Assembly (NCBI GenBank): GCA_018262715.1
Contig: JADFDS010000016.1
Location: 1 to 50,953, forward strand
Origin: Bacteroidota bacterium
GTDB taxonomy: Bacteria > Bacteroidota > Bacteroidia > Bacteroidales > VadinHA17
Direction: 5' to 3'
Length of the DNA stretch: 50,953 nucleotides
Notes under the pieces: model-generated
What the model was told of the DNA's origin: nothing
Databases searched by the model: none
The model's input: only the letters and a program-made list of their open reading frames with translations
Part shown: positions 41,153 through 50,286 of the stretch, piece after piece
How the letters are laid out: every line of letters begins with the position of its first letter
Position numbering within the stretch: position 1 is the stretch's first letter
Position numbers and translations under genes: made by a program

Positions 41153-41830
41153 ATGAAGATACTCATAGTTGAAGACGAACCCAGGGTGGCCTCTTTCATA
41201 AAGGAAGGCCTCGAGGAGAAGGAGTATGAAACGGTTGTGGCATACGATGGTATCACGGGAGAGGTAGCTGCCCTGAAAGATGAGGTTGGCCTGGTGATCC
41301 TTGACCTTATCATCCCTGGCAAAAGCGGCATGGACGTCTGCCGGTCGGTTAAGGCAGTCCGGCCTGACCTTCCGGTGCTGATGCTTACGGCGCTCAGCAC
41401 CACCGTTGACAAGGTCAGGGGCTTTGACGCAGGCGCTGATGATTACCTTGTTAAGCCTTTTGACTTCCCGGAGCTCCTGGCACGTATCAAATCGCTGCTC
41501 AAAAGAAGCAGGACTGCAACGCACCAGACCGAGTCACTGCGTGTGGCTGACCTGGAGCTTGACCTCATGAGGAAGGTGGCAATCCGCGGTGGCAAAGTCA
41601 TTGAGCTTACCGCGAAGGAATTCGCTCTGCTTGAATACTTCATGCGCAACAGCGGAAGGGTCCTCTCACGGGTTGACATTTCGGAAAAAGTGTGGGACAT
41701 AACCTATGATACCGGAACCAATATCGTGGAGGTCTATGTTAACATCCTCAGGAAGAAGATAGACAGGGACTTCGAGCCGAAGCTCATCCACACCCGGATA
41801 GGACTCGGATACATTTTCACGGACGCATAG
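41153..41830 (+). CDS. OmpR-family response regulator
   Basis: The 225-residue protein starts MKILIVEDEP; in-frame codons upstream to 41084 are non-coding-like. The receiver domain (about 1-115) has the acidic pair Glu8/Asp9, the phospho-acceptor Asp51 in VILDLIIPGKSG, Thr in MLTALST and the lysine of YLVKPFDFPEL. The C-terminal winged helix of OmpR/PhoB type (about 130-225) shows LTAKEFALLEYFMRNSGRVLSRVDISEKVWD and IVEVYVNILRKKID. It is followed without a gap by its histidine kinase (the TAG stop is directly followed by ATG), so the two are translationally coupled. Confidence 0.96.
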   Translation: MKILIVEDEPRVASFIKEGLEEKEYETVVAYDGITGEVAALKDEVGLVILDLIIPGKSGMDVCRSVKAVRPDLPVLMLTALSTTVDKVRGFDAGADDYLVKPFDFPELLARIKSLLKRSRTATHQTESLRVADLELDLMRKVAIRGGKVIELTAKEFALLEYFMRNSGRVLSRVDISEKVWDITYDTGTNIVEVYVNILRKKIDRDFEPKLIHTRIGLGYIFTDA

Positions 41831-43213
41831 ATGAAGATACGGCAGAAACTTACCCTCCAGTTTTTTCTGATGGCCAGCGTCATATTGCTGCTATTCTCGC
41901 TGACAGTCTATATATTGTCGGCCACCTACCGTCGCGACGACTTCTACCAGCGGCTCGAGAGCAGGGCCATCAGCACGGCCAGGCTGCTGATTGAAGTGGA
42001 TGAGATTGATACCGACCTCCTGAACAAGATCGAAGAGGATAACCCGGTCTCACTGCCCGATGAGAAGATCATAATCTTCAACTACAAGAATGAAATTGTG
42101 TATTCCACTGATACCAGGAACGTTATTCTGTATGATGACGATCTGCTGACGAGGATCAGGACATCGGGACAGATAAAGACGAAGAGCGGCAGGTATGAGC
42201 TGATGGGGATCCTCTTCCCGGAAGAGTTTAACCGTTTTGTGGTTCTCAGTGCGGCCCGTGACATTTACGGGTTTGACAAGATGAAGAATCTGAGGGCGAT
42301 ACTGGTACTTCTTACCGGTATTTTTCTGTTGCTGTTTTATCCCGCAGGATGGCTTTTCGCGGCACGGTCGCTCTCTCCGATATCCAAAGTGGTTGACCGC
42401 GTGGAGGAGATCTCCATTGCCAGCCTTGACCTGAGGGTTGATGAGGGCAACGGAAAGGATGAACTGGCTCACCTGGCACACACCTTCAACCGCATGCTTG
42501 AAAGGCTTGAGACTGCCTTCGAGGTGCAGAAGGATTTTATTTCAAATGCCTCTCATGAACTGCGGACACCGCTGACAGCAATAAGGGGGCAGCTTGAGGT
42601 GCTGCTGATGAAGGACCGTACGGACAAGGAGTACAGGGAAGCAACTGCTGCCGTACTCGAGGATATAAGCAAGCTGAACCGGCTGCTTGACCGCCTTCTG
42701 CTGATGGCCCATGCCAGCTCCGAGGGGGCCAGGGAGGGTTTCCGGGAGGTCAGAATTGATGAGATACTGTGGCAGGCACGCGAGGAACTGCTGAAACACG
42801 AAAAGGAATATACGGTTACAGTTGCCCTCGACGAGAACATCTCAGACATTGAAAACCTTACTATGAGAGGCGATGAGCAACTGCTCCTCTCGGCAGTAAC
42901 CAACATCATGGAGAATGGCTGCAAGTATTCCCCTGACAGGTCTGTAAGGGTTCTTCTGTCACATGACACGAATAACATACTCGTAAGCTTCACAGACAAT
43001 GGTCCCGGCATTGCAGAGGATGAAATTGAGCGTATTTTCGAATCCTTCTACCGCAGCAAATCCACTTCATCGGTAAGGGGTCACGGGATAGGGCTCTCTT
43101 TGGCCAGCAAGATAATTGACATCCACAACGGAAAGATAACCGTCACATCACGCCAGGGTGAGGGAACAACCATCAGACTTGCATTTCCTGCCGAACGTTT
43201 TATCATGGCTTAA
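41831..43213 (+). CDS. Membrane sensor histidine kinase
   Basis: The 460-residue kinase has TM1 at about 9-31, a periplasmic sensor of about 125 residues, TM2 at about 156-176, a HAMP linker (about 178-232), HisKA with His242 in SHELRTPLTA and HATPase_c with the N box (MENGCKYSP), G1 (DNGPGIAEDE) and G2 (GHGIGLSLASKI). The sensor domain (YKNEIVYSTDTRNVILYDDDLL) is PAS/CHASE-like in look but not recognised. It phosphorylates the response regulator encoded immediately upstream. The two downstream genes for a barrel protein and a lipoprotein are on the same strand and may be part of the system or its targets. Confidence 0.95.
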   Translation: MKIRQKLTLQFFLMASVILLLFSLTVYILSATYRRDDFYQRLESRAISTARLLIEVDEIDTDLLNKIEEDNPVSLPDEKIIIFNYKNEIVYSTDTRNVILYDDDLLTRIRTSGQIKTKSGRYELMGILFPEEFNRFVVLSAARDIYGFDKMKNLRAILVLLTGIFLLLFYPAGWLFAARSLSPISKVVDRVEEISIASLDLRVDEGNGKDELAHLAHTFNRMLERLETAFEVQKDFISNASHELRTPLTAIRGQLEVLLMKDRTDKEYREATAAVLEDISKLNRLLDRLLLMAHASSEGAREGFREVRIDEILWQAREELLKHEKEYTVTVALDENISDIENLTMRGDEQLLLSAVTNIMENGCKYSPDRSVRVLLSHDTNNILVSFTDNGPGIAEDEIERIFESFYRSKSTSSVRGHGIGLSLASKIIDIHNGKITVTSRQGEGTTIRLAFPAERFIMA

Positions 43214-43237
43214 CCAGGATATAATCTGAAAAGTTGT

Positions 43238-43245
43238 TAACTTTG
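43238..43245 (+). promoter_or_regulatory. Candidate -7 element of the barrel protein/lipoprotein pair
   Basis: TAACTTTG fits TAnnTTTG, 52 bases before the ATG at 43297. It suggests that the pair can be transcribed separately from the two-component genes. Confidence 0.4.
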
Positions 43246-43296
43246 GTATCGGATGCTCTGCATCAGAAGGTCTGTATTACAATAAATATCTGCAAT

Positions 43297-44217
43297 ATGA
43301 AGAGATGTCTGCTCATCATGCTGGTCCTTGCCGGGCTCAGTGCCGGGCTGGCAGGGCAGGACAGGATCATTACCCTCCGTAATGACACCATTGTCTGCAA
43401 GATCACCAAGATCACCCGCAATGAAATCCAATTTGACATTGTCAGCCAGGGGGTGAGGGCAGCAGGACGTCTGCCGCTATCTGAAATCTGCAGCTACTCT
43501 GTTTCCACCCTGCCGATGTGGGAACCGGGGCTGGCGTACCCGCCGGCAGGGACAACACCGGCCGGGAGCCTGCGCATCGGCTTCAACGGAGGAATGGGCT
43601 ACCTGACAAGCAGCTCGGAATCTGCCGAGGAAACGATGGCAGGCGTCGGAATAGAAGAAGAAAATGCCCGTGACTATTATGATAACCTCAAATCAGGCTG
43701 GTATGGCAGCGCTGACGTTGCATGGATCATCAACCAGAGATACGGTGTCGGGGTCAAGTACAAATTCTTCAATACCAGTGCCGTAACTGAGGGATATTTC
43801 AATCTGGGCGACTATTATAACCTCTACTATGCCACCTACCGGGAAAATATCTATGTCAACTACGGGGGGCTGTTCCTGTTCTACCGTGAACCTGTCGGGA
43901 AAAAGGATCTCTTCAGCATTTATTCAGCCTTTTCGGCAGGCCTGACCCTCTACCGCAATGAGTCAGAGGTTTTCTCCCAGGCTATCCTGATTACCGGGAA
44001 AGCCCCGGGCCTGGACGGAACCTTTGGCCTGGAATATAAGATCACGCCACTGGTTTCAGCAGGAGCCGAAGTTTCAGTCTTTGCTTCAAAACTCAGGAAA
44101 ATTGATATCACCGACGGTGAAACGGAACAAACCCAGGAACTCGATAAGGAGCATCATGAGAACCTTTCGAGGATCGAGGTTTCACTTGGCCTTAGATTTT
44201 ATTTGTGGAACAGATGA
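43297..44217 (+). CDS. Outer-membrane beta-barrel-like protein of unknown function
   Basis: The 306-residue protein begins MKRCLLIMLVLAGLSAGLAG, a signal peptide; an upstream TTG start (43234) would precede the promoter box. The first mature stretch (RIITLRNDTIVCKITKITRNEIQFDIV) resembles the small N-terminal domain often found at the start of Bacteroidota surface barrels. From about 90 the protein shows alternating strands rich in Tyr and Gly (GSLRIGFNGGMGYL, YYNLYYATYRENIYVNYGGLFLFYR) and ends in a barrel-like terminal strand, VSLGLRFYLWNR. It is most likely an outer-membrane barrel. Its stop codon overlaps the start of the lipoprotein gene in an ATGA junction, so the two proteins probably act together. 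Confidence 0.82.
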   Translation: MKRCLLIMLVLAGLSAGLAGQDRIITLRNDTIVCKITKITRNEIQFDIVSQGVRAAGRLPLSEICSYSVSTLPMWEPGLAYPPAGTTPAGSLRIGFNGGMGYLTSSSESAEETMAGVGIEEENARDYYDNLKSGWYGSADVAWIINQRYGVGVKYKFFNTSAVTEGYFNLGDYYNLYYATYRENIYVNYGGLFLFYREPVGKKDLFSIYSAFSAGLTLYRNESEVFSQAILITGKAPGLDGTFGLEYKITPLVSAGAEVSVFASKLRKIDITDGETEQTQELDKEHHENLSRIEVSLGLRFYLWNR

Positions 44218-45881
44218 AAAGGACAGCTTACATTACGGGAATTATCCTGCTGACTCTTGCAGGCGTTTCATGCAGTGACGACTTCCTCGAGAAGAACAAT
44301 GCCGAATGGTACTCCCTTTCGGACACCCTGATTATGGACAGGCAAAATTATGAGGCCACTGTCATGTTCGAGCTTCCTGAAAAGATCAATGGAGACTTTA
44401 CCGTCTTCATACGCCCTGTATGGCTGACAGTGGATGACCCCACCGGCGATGTAAGGGAAGGGAAAATTGAGTTTAAACTGAGCCTTGACGGCACCAACCT
44501 TCCTTCAGGCTATTACAGCCACACCGGTGCAGTGGTTCTGGAGATTGAGGATTTTGGATACGTAAGCTTTACCGTCATCTTTACCGATTACGGGTCACCA
44601 TCCATTCAATGCTCTCCCACGGAGCTGGTGTTCGACGGCATCCTCACCCGTACCTTCACCCTGACAAACCCTACACCGGGCATCCTTGACTGGACCATTA
44701 CAGAAATACCTGACTGGCTTGCCTTTTCAGTTGATTCAGGAGTGCTGTATCAGGGCCAGGCAGAATGGATAACGGTTACTGTTGATGCCTCGAAGCTCGT
44801 CCCGGGAGTGGGGAAGAATACAACAGTCAGAATAAGCAGCCCGCATGCGCAATACCCCTACATGCTGAAGATATCTGTTACTCCTGTCACCGTACCCCCG
44901 CCGGAAGGGTTCACCATCGGCAGCATCCTCGCTGATGCTGAATATCATCACGAATCGGGGATACTTGCCGTGTGTACCAGTTCGCCCAACCAGCTGATCC
45001 TTTACAATACCGGCTCATGGGAGACGGATACCATAGAGCTTGACAGGGCTCCGGGCTGTATAAGCATCTCCGAAGATGGGCATACGGCAGTAATAGGCTA
45101 TTCCGTTGCTTCGGTAAGTTACATTGATCTGGATGCTGCGGCAATCACCGATGACTTCAGCATCGATTGCATTCCGCATGACATCGTGCTGGGAGATAAT
45201 GGCTGGTGCTATATCACACCGGTCGGTGACCAGTGGGAAGCGATGCACAGTCTTGATCTGAATACCGGACAGCTGACAGTCAGCACCAATATTTCGATTG
45301 TTTATGAAAAAACGCAGATAAAAAAAGTGCCGGGAAAAGCCCTGATGGTTGGCTCAAGGCTGACAGTGAGCCCCACCGGCCTTCTGTTGTTTGACATTGC
45401 AGCCGGGCTGCCTAAGGATGAGGTTACTTATTACCATGAATCGACGGGTGATTTCTGGATCTCAAAGGATGCCGCGCGCGTTTATTCCGCCTACGGAAAT
45501 GTCTACACAATACCGGAATTTGATGGCATGAATCACGGCAGCACCGCACCTGTTTACGGGATGTTCGATCTGGGCTACTCATACATCAGCACGCTTGATG
45601 ACTGCCCGGCGATTAACAGCGTCTTCTACAGCACCGCACCCTCCTGGCATGAGGAAGCCTCCTCATCGCTTATAGAGCAGTACAATTCAACGAGCCTGAT
45701 AAAAACAAAATCCCACAATGTATCTGTAGCACAGGTCAGTATAAGCGGTAACCTTGTACCCTATGAGACAACCCCCAGATTTATCTTCGTAAACAAAGAG
45801 GGTACCTCTATGTATGTCCTTAAGGTTATCAGGCCGGATTACAAAATAGACGGATGGCTGATGGAGACCATCGCCCTTTAG
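44214..45881 (+). CDS. BACON-domain/beta-propeller lipoprotein
   Basis: From ATG 44214, in the ATGA junction with the barrel gene, the protein has 555 residues; ATG 44205 would add three. The signal is MKRTAYITGIILLTLAGVSC (Cys20). The N-terminal 100 residues are beta-rich; about 130-225 is BACON-like (FDGILTRTFTLTNPTPGILDWTI, IPDWLAFSVDSG, GQAEWITVTVDAS). From about 230 to the end a repeating pattern (AEYHHESGILAVCTSSPNQLILYNTG, TAVIGYSVASVSYIDL) is propeller-like (YVTN/WD-type blades). BACON domains often bind glycans or mucin, so a surface adhesin or binding role next to the barrel protein is plausible but not shown. Confidence 0.8.
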   Translation: MKRTAYITGIILLTLAGVSCSDDFLEKNNAEWYSLSDTLIMDRQNYEATVMFELPEKINGDFTVFIRPVWLTVDDPTGDVREGKIEFKLSLDGTNLPSGYYSHTGAVVLEIEDFGYVSFTVIFTDYGSPSIQCSPTELVFDGILTRTFTLTNPTPGILDWTITEIPDWLAFSVDSGVLYQGQAEWITVTVDASKLVPGVGKNTTVRISSPHAQYPYMLKISVTPVTVPPPEGFTIGSILADAEYHHESGILAVCTSSPNQLILYNTGSWETDTIELDRAPGCISISEDGHTAVIGYSVASVSYIDLDAAAITDDFSIDCIPHDIVLGDNGWCYITPVGDQWEAMHSLDLNTGQLTVSTNISIVYEKTQIKKVPGKALMVGSRLTVSPTGLLLFDIAAGLPKDEVTYYHESTGDFWISKDAARVYSAYGNVYTIPEFDGMNHGSTAPVYGMFDLGYSYISTLDDCPAINSVFYSTAPSWHEEASSSLIEQYNSTSLIKTKSHNVSVAQVSISGNLVPYETTPRFIFVNKEGTSMYVLKVIRPDYKIDGWLMETIAL

Positions 45882-45924
45882 AACATTGCTGAATTCATTG
45901 ATTGACGCACTCTGATCTGTGCCT

Positions 45925-46551
45925 TCAGGCAGCCGGATTGCTTTTGCGTGCGTGGAAATAAGTGAAGCCGTTTATCTCGGTCATGCCTACCAGCTCAAGT
46001 CCTGACTCCTTCAGCAGGTTAGTGACAGCCCTCCTCGTCAGGTACCTGTTTGTCCTGAAGTCAATGATGCTGTACATCCTGTTTATAAAGGGAATCCTTG
46101 ATTCAATACCGTTCTCGTAGGCTTCGGTCTTGTCTGATACCTGCGCTGAAGAACTGCCGTTTTTATCAGACCCGGCGCTATGTGCCCTGTTGTCAATAAA
46201 ACACCCAATGAAATTACTCTTTGCGGGAAGAAGGCCGGTTATCTGCTTCAGGAAGTCACGTATCTCCCTGATATAGTTCAGCTGCCTGAGGTTGATGACC
46301 GTCCTGATGCCCTTCATGTCTTCGGCATCGTAGAAATAGTGACGTGAAGAAGGAATGACAAGCATACCTGACTCCTTCACCAGGCCCATGCGGTCAAGGT
46401 AGTCTATCAGGCCCTGACGAACCTCGAGGTCAAGCTCGTTGAACAGGTGAGTCAGCCCGCTGTCCCTGAGCGACAGCTTGCGCGGACTCATCCTTACTAC
46501 GGCCTGATCCCTTATAGTTTCCTTATTCAACCCGATTGTTCCTTTATCCAT
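45925..46551 (-). CDS. Protein of unknown function (methyltransferase-C-terminus-like)
   Basis: The 208-residue protein has no signal peptide. The N-terminal 95 residues contain GLTHLFNELDLEVRQGLIDYLDRMGLVKESGMLVIPSSRHYF; the middle has the serine-rich insert SAGSDKNGSSSAQ; the C-terminus (YSIIDFRTNRYLTRRAVTNLLKESGLELVGMTEINGFTYFHARK) resembles the last strands of class I methyltransferases, but the SAM-binding glycine motif is absent. I cannot assign a function. Similar C-terminal blocks occur in Bacteroidota proteins near polysaccharide and envelope genes. It is convergent with the BACON lipoprotein (43 bases apart) and has a 264-base gene-free region upstream. Confidence 0.65.
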   Translation of the reverse strand: MDKGTIGLNKETIRDQAVVRMSPRKLSLRDSGLTHLFNELDLEVRQGLIDYLDRMGLVKESGMLVIPSSRHYFYDAEDMKGIRTVINLRQLNYIREIRDFLKQITGLLPAKSNFIGCFIDNRAHSAGSDKNGSSSAQVSDKTEAYENGIESRIPFINRMYSIIDFRTNRYLTRRAVTNLLKESGLELVGMTEINGFTYFHARKSNPAA

Positions 46552-46815
46552 GTCTGCGTCAGATGCCTTCTCTCAAACAATTTTTGTGCCACTATGTTTT
46601 GACAGTATCCCTTAAGCAGGATTTTCACACCGAAGATATTCACTCTTCACCATACGAACCAAACTATTTTGATGTTCGAACCTAACCCTTTGACCAACGG
46701 TACCAAACAGGGGATAATCAGCAAATAGCTGATCCGTGACTGTCAGCCTGTCAATAGGTCAATTCGGATGTAATTTATTCTATATCTTATAGTTCAGTAC
46801 GTTTTCAGGTCATTT
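46552..46815. other. Gene-free region upstream of the unknown protein
   Basis: This 264-base AT-rich region contains no reading frame that I can support. It holds the small inverted repeat ATCAGC-aaata-GCTGAT at 46717-46733 and several repeats of the form GAACCAAAC/TACCAAAC, but no complete promoter on either strand. Confidence 0.4.
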
Positions 46816-47094
46816 TCAGTGTTCAATTCTGAACTCCCAGAAGCCTGCCGGAGGTCCTTCGGTCACCTCGGCATTGTCAACGAACCCGGCTCCGGGTCCA
46901 CGTCTGCACCATGCCGAAAACTCATCCAGCTGTTCCCTGGCTCCTTCAGCCTCGATAAACACGCTTCCATCAGCCATGTTCTTCACATACCCGGTGATTC
47001 CCCGCTTCCATGCCTCACGGGCGGCGCTCCGGCGGAAACCCACCCCCTGGACCATGCCGGTGACATGAATCCTGTAATGAACCTTAAGTCCCAT
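46816..47094 (-). CDS. acyP: Acylphosphatase
   Basis: The 92-residue cytoplasmic enzyme hydrolyses acyl phosphates. It has the family signature GMVQGVGFRRSA with the phosphate-binding Arg, followed by GYVKNMADGSVFIEAEG with the catalytic Asn. Length and fold (two beta-alpha-beta units) are normal. It is divergent from the PBP gene and is probably monocistronic. Confidence 0.95.
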   Translation of the reverse strand: MGLKVHYRIHVTGMVQGVGFRRSAAREAWKRGITGYVKNMADGSVFIEAEGAREQLDEFSAWCRRGPGAGFVDNAEVTEGPPAGFWEFRIEH

Positions 47095-47157
47095 GCCTCA
47101 TCGGAGTTTGTCATGAAGCGAATGAACCATAATTCTGTTTTTACCTACAATTTAAGT

Positions 47158-47165
47158 TAATTTTG
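47158..47165 (+). promoter_or_regulatory. Candidate -7 element of the PBP gene
   Basis: TAATTTTG fits TAnnTTTG, 48 bases before the ATG at 47213; no clear -33 TTG. Confidence 0.4.
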
Positions 47166-47212
47166 CACATTATTAAAATGTTTTATCAACAAAAAGAGGC
47201 CTGAATCCGCTG

Positions 47213-49324
47213 ATGAAAAGGGGGTGGAAAATAGCTGTCGTGGCGCTTGGGGTGATCATATTCATCCCGGTGTTTTTCATCAGTTCCGTACAGGCCGGCA
47301 TCTTCGGCCGCCTGCCCGGGAAGAAGGAACTCAGCAGTTTTCGTAATGCCACAGCCTCAGTGGTGCTTTCGCACGAAGGAGAGACAATTGGCAGGTTCTT
47401 TTCAGAGAACCGGATCACCATCCCCTTCGACCAGATGCCACCTCACCTGATCAACGCGCTGGTGGCCACCGAGGATGCCCGCTTCTATGAGCATTCCGGG
47501 GTGGACTCAAGGAGTCTGATCAGGGTGGTTTTCAAGACCATCCTGTTCAGTGACCGCAGTGCCGGCGGAGGGAGTACCATAACCCAGCAACTGGCCAAGA
47601 ACATGTACGGCCGGAAGGATTACCGGGTGTTTTCCGTTATCCTGAACAAGACCAGGGAGGTTATCCTTGCGAAACGGATTGAAAAGGTCTTCACAAAAGA
47701 CGAGATACTTAACCTTTACCTTAACACAGTTTCGTTCGGCGAGAACATTTACGGAATTGAGGCAGCCTCGCAGCGTTATTTCAGCAAGAAGGCTGCTGAC
47801 CTGAAGGTGGAGGAGGCGGCCCTGCTCACCGGCATGCTCAAGGCCAATACCATGTTCAATCCGCGTCTCTATCCTCAGAATGCCGTCAGGAGACGCAATG
47901 TGGTGCTGGGGCAGATGGAGAAATACGGTTACCTGGCAGGCAGGGCCGCCGATTCGCTCAGCGCACTGCCCATTAAACTCAACTACAGCAAGACGGATCT
48001 CTCAGGGCCGGCTGATTACTTCATGGTCAGGGTAAGGATGGAGGCAGATCGCATTCTGAAGGATATATCGGCTTACCGGGGGAAAGAATGGGACCTTGAG
48101 CGTGACGGCCTGGTCATCACCACCACCCTGAGGCTGCCGCTGCAGCAGGCTGCCGGTGAGGCGTTTGCCGCCCATATGCCCAGGATGCAGAAGAGGCTCG
48201 ATGACCAGTACAGCACATCCTCGGGACGCCGGGCCCTGAAAGAGATACCTGACAGCCTTAAGAAGATGATGACAACACTTCATGCCGGCCTCTTCGCCAT
48301 GGACCCGGCCACAGGAGCTGTCATGGCATGGACCGGTGGAATCGACTTTAAAACACAGCCCTATGACCAGGTGCTGGCCAGGAGGCAACTTGCTTCAGTC
48401 TTCAAGCCGTTCATATACGCTGCCGCACTTGAAGACGGGGTAGAGCCGTGCACGTATCTCGACAACGACTCCGTCACCCTGTCAGGATTCAACGACTGGA
48501 GCCCTGAAAACTATAACCACTCCTACGGTGGCAAGTACTCGCTTGCAGGAGCACTGGCACAGAGTATGAACATACCCACCTTCAGCCTCTTCCTGATGAT
48601 CGGGTTCGACAATATAGACAGGCTGTGGCAGCAAATGGGTTTCTCCTTCCCGCTGGTGAACATGCCTTCACTGGCAATGGGCACTGCGGAGGCCAGCATA
48701 CTGGAAGTTGCCAGGGCATATGCCGCTTTCGCCAACGGCGGGATGCTTGTCACTCCGTATCTTATTGAATCGGTGAAGGCGCCTGATGGCAGGATACTTT
48801 GGCAGTACACGCCGCCACGCGGGTCAGACAGGGTTCTTTCCGAACGTTCCGCCACACTCATGGCAGCCATGCTTGAAAAGGCCATCAGGGAAGGGACAGG
48901 AGCCTCGGTCCACAGTGTCTACGGTGTGAAGATCCCGCTGGCCGGCAAGACAGGCACCTCTCAGAGCTATGCTGACGCATGGTTCGCGGCTTTCAATCCG
49001 GCGATGGTTATTGTAAGCCGTGTGGGCGCCTCCACGCCTTCAATCCATTTCAACAGCGGCTCCTACGGTTCAGGCAGCGCCCTTGCCCTGCCGCTGGTGG
49101 CTATGACTCTTAAAAAGGCGGAGAAGAATAAAGAATTAATGAGTGTCATCAACACCCCCTTCGCTCCCCTGCCCCCTGAACTGGCGATGGCGCTTGACTG
49201 CCCCGACTTCAGGGAGAAAAGCTTCTTCGACAGGCTGATTGACATCTTCAGGGATAATAATATCGACTATCAGAAGGAGACCCGGCGCAGGCGGATCATC
49301 CGCGGCAGGATTTTTAAAATCTGA
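47213..49324 (+). CDS. Class A penicillin-binding protein (glycosyltransferase/transpeptidase)
   Basis: The 703-residue inner-membrane protein polymerises and cross-links peptidoglycan. It has one N-terminal membrane helix (about 7-27), the GT51 domain (about 50-230; catalytic Glu87 in ATEDARFYEHSG, then GGSTITQQLAKN and KRIEKVFTKDEILNLYLN) and a transpeptidase domain (about 350-660). Its active-site motifs are SxxK at Ser395-Lys398 (ASVFKPF), SxN at 451-453 (SMN) and KTGTS at 579-583. The C-terminus ends with an Arg-rich tail (KETRRRRIIRGRIF). It is shorter than E. coli PBP1a (no extra OB domain), which is normal for this group. It probably has its own promoter and is followed by the DUF4382 lipoprotein gene. 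Confidence 0.95.
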   Translation: MKRGWKIAVVALGVIIFIPVFFISSVQAGIFGRLPGKKELSSFRNATASVVLSHEGETIGRFFSENRITIPFDQMPPHLINALVATEDARFYEHSGVDSRSLIRVVFKTILFSDRSAGGGSTITQQLAKNMYGRKDYRVFSVILNKTREVILAKRIEKVFTKDEILNLYLNTVSFGENIYGIEAASQRYFSKKAADLKVEEAALLTGMLKANTMFNPRLYPQNAVRRRNVVLGQMEKYGYLAGRAADSLSALPIKLNYSKTDLSGPADYFMVRVRMEADRILKDISAYRGKEWDLERDGLVITTTLRLPLQQAAGEAFAAHMPRMQKRLDDQYSTSSGRRALKEIPDSLKKMMTTLHAGLFAMDPATGAVMAWTGGIDFKTQPYDQVLARRQLASVFKPFIYAAALEDGVEPCTYLDNDSVTLSGFNDWSPENYNHSYGGKYSLAGALAQSMNIPTFSLFLMIGFDNIDRLWQQMGFSFPLVNMPSLAMGTAEASILEVARAYAAFANGGMLVTPYLIESVKAPDGRILWQYTPPRGSDRVLSERSATLMAAMLEKAIREGTGASVHSVYGVKIPLAGKTGTSQSYADAWFAAFNPAMVIVSRVGASTPSIHFNSGSYGSGSALALPLVAMTLKKAEKNKELMSVINTPFAPLPPELAMALDCPDFREKSFFDRLIDIFRDNNIDYQKETRRRRIIRGRIFKI

Positions 49325-49394
49325 AATTCATCATTCCTTCATTCTGCACATCCTACTTTCGCACGAGTAGTGCAAACCATAAAACAGAAGCAAG

Positions 49395-50219
49395 ATGAAA
49401 AAGAAAGCAATCCTGTTGTTGACAGCGGCATTGATCCTTATCGCTGGAGCATGCAACGAAATAAGGAACGGGAATGATACCGGAAGAGTGATTCTGAAGG
49501 TTACTGACGCCCCGTTTGACATAAGTAATATCGAATCAGCGCTTGTAACCATCACAAAGGTAGAGCTGAAAAAAGAAGGTGACGGCATCAGCGACGGATA
49601 TCAGTACATCACACTTTCGGAAGATACCGTGATCCTTGACCTGATCGACCTCAGGAATGGTGTTGCCGAAACACTGCTTGATATGGAGATCCCGGCCGGG
49701 AGGTATGACATGGTGCGCCTTTACATTGACGAGGCCGGCCTGAAACTGAAAGACTCGGAGGAAATTCACCGCGTGAAGGTACCAGGCGGCAGCCAGACAG
49801 GAATTAAGATTTTCCTGCGTCCGGCTCTTGAAGTCGCTGAGGGAAGCCTTGAGGAGGTGCTGCTTGACATAGATCTCTCCAGGTCATTCATCCTCAGGGG
49901 CAATCCTGCCCACAATAACGGTTTTATCTTTAAGCCTGTGGTAAGGGCAGCCAATATGGCGAAGGCAGGTTGCGTCAGAGGACTGGTAACTGATACTGCC
50001 GGGTTGAAGATAAACGAGGCAAGTGTCTGGATTGAACAGGATACTGTTCTTGCAACTGCATTCACTGATACCCTGGGCTACTATGCAATCATGGGTGTGC
50101 CGGCCGGCACATGGTCAGTTTCAGCAACCAAAGAAGGATATGATACGGTCCGTTTTGACGGTGTAAATATCATTGCAGGAAATAAAACAATTCAGGATTT
50201 CGAGCTCACCAAAAAGTAA
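49395..50219 (+). CDS. DUF4382 lipoprotein with C-terminal carboxypeptidase-regulatory-like domain
   Basis: The 274-residue lipoprotein (lipobox LIAGAC, Cys20) has a DUF4382 domain at about 30-185 (GRVILKVTDAPFDISNIESALVTITKVEL; AGRYDMVRLYIDEAGLKLKD; VLLDIDLSRSFIL) and a carboxypeptidase-regulatory-like beta-sandwich at about 190-274 (VRGLVTDTAGLKINEASVWIEQD; TDTLGYYAIMGVPAGTWSVSATKEGYD). DUF4382 proteins are widespread in Bacteroidota envelopes; their function is not known. It follows the PBP gene by 70 bases and ends in a strong terminator. Confidence 0.9.
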   Translation: MKKKAILLLTAALILIAGACNEIRNGNDTGRVILKVTDAPFDISNIESALVTITKVELKKEGDGISDGYQYITLSEDTVILDLIDLRNGVAETLLDMEIPAGRYDMVRLYIDEAGLKLKDSEEIHRVKVPGGSQTGIKIFLRPALEVAEGSLEEVLLDIDLSRSFILRGNPAHNNGFIFKPVVRAANMAKAGCVRGLVTDTAGLKINEASVWIEQDTVLATAFTDTLGYYAIMGVPAGTWSVSATKEGYDTVRFDGVNIIAGNKTIQDFELTKK

Positions 50220-50253
50220 CAGGCTGAATAAGTTTGATATGGCTTGAATTTGA

Positions 50254-50286
50254 GCCGTGCCCCTCCGGCACGGCTTTTGTTTTTGA
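50254..50286 (+). terminator. Intrinsic terminator after the DUF4382 gene
   Basis: GCCGTGCC and GGCACGGC form an 8-bp perfect stem around a 5-base loop, followed by TTTTGTTTTTG, a classic intrinsic terminator 35 bases after the stop codon. Confidence 0.9.

Noticed and set aside
46717-46733. ATCAGC-aaata-GCTGAT as a transcription terminator.
   Set aside because: The stem is only 6 bp with no T run and lies far from any gene end.
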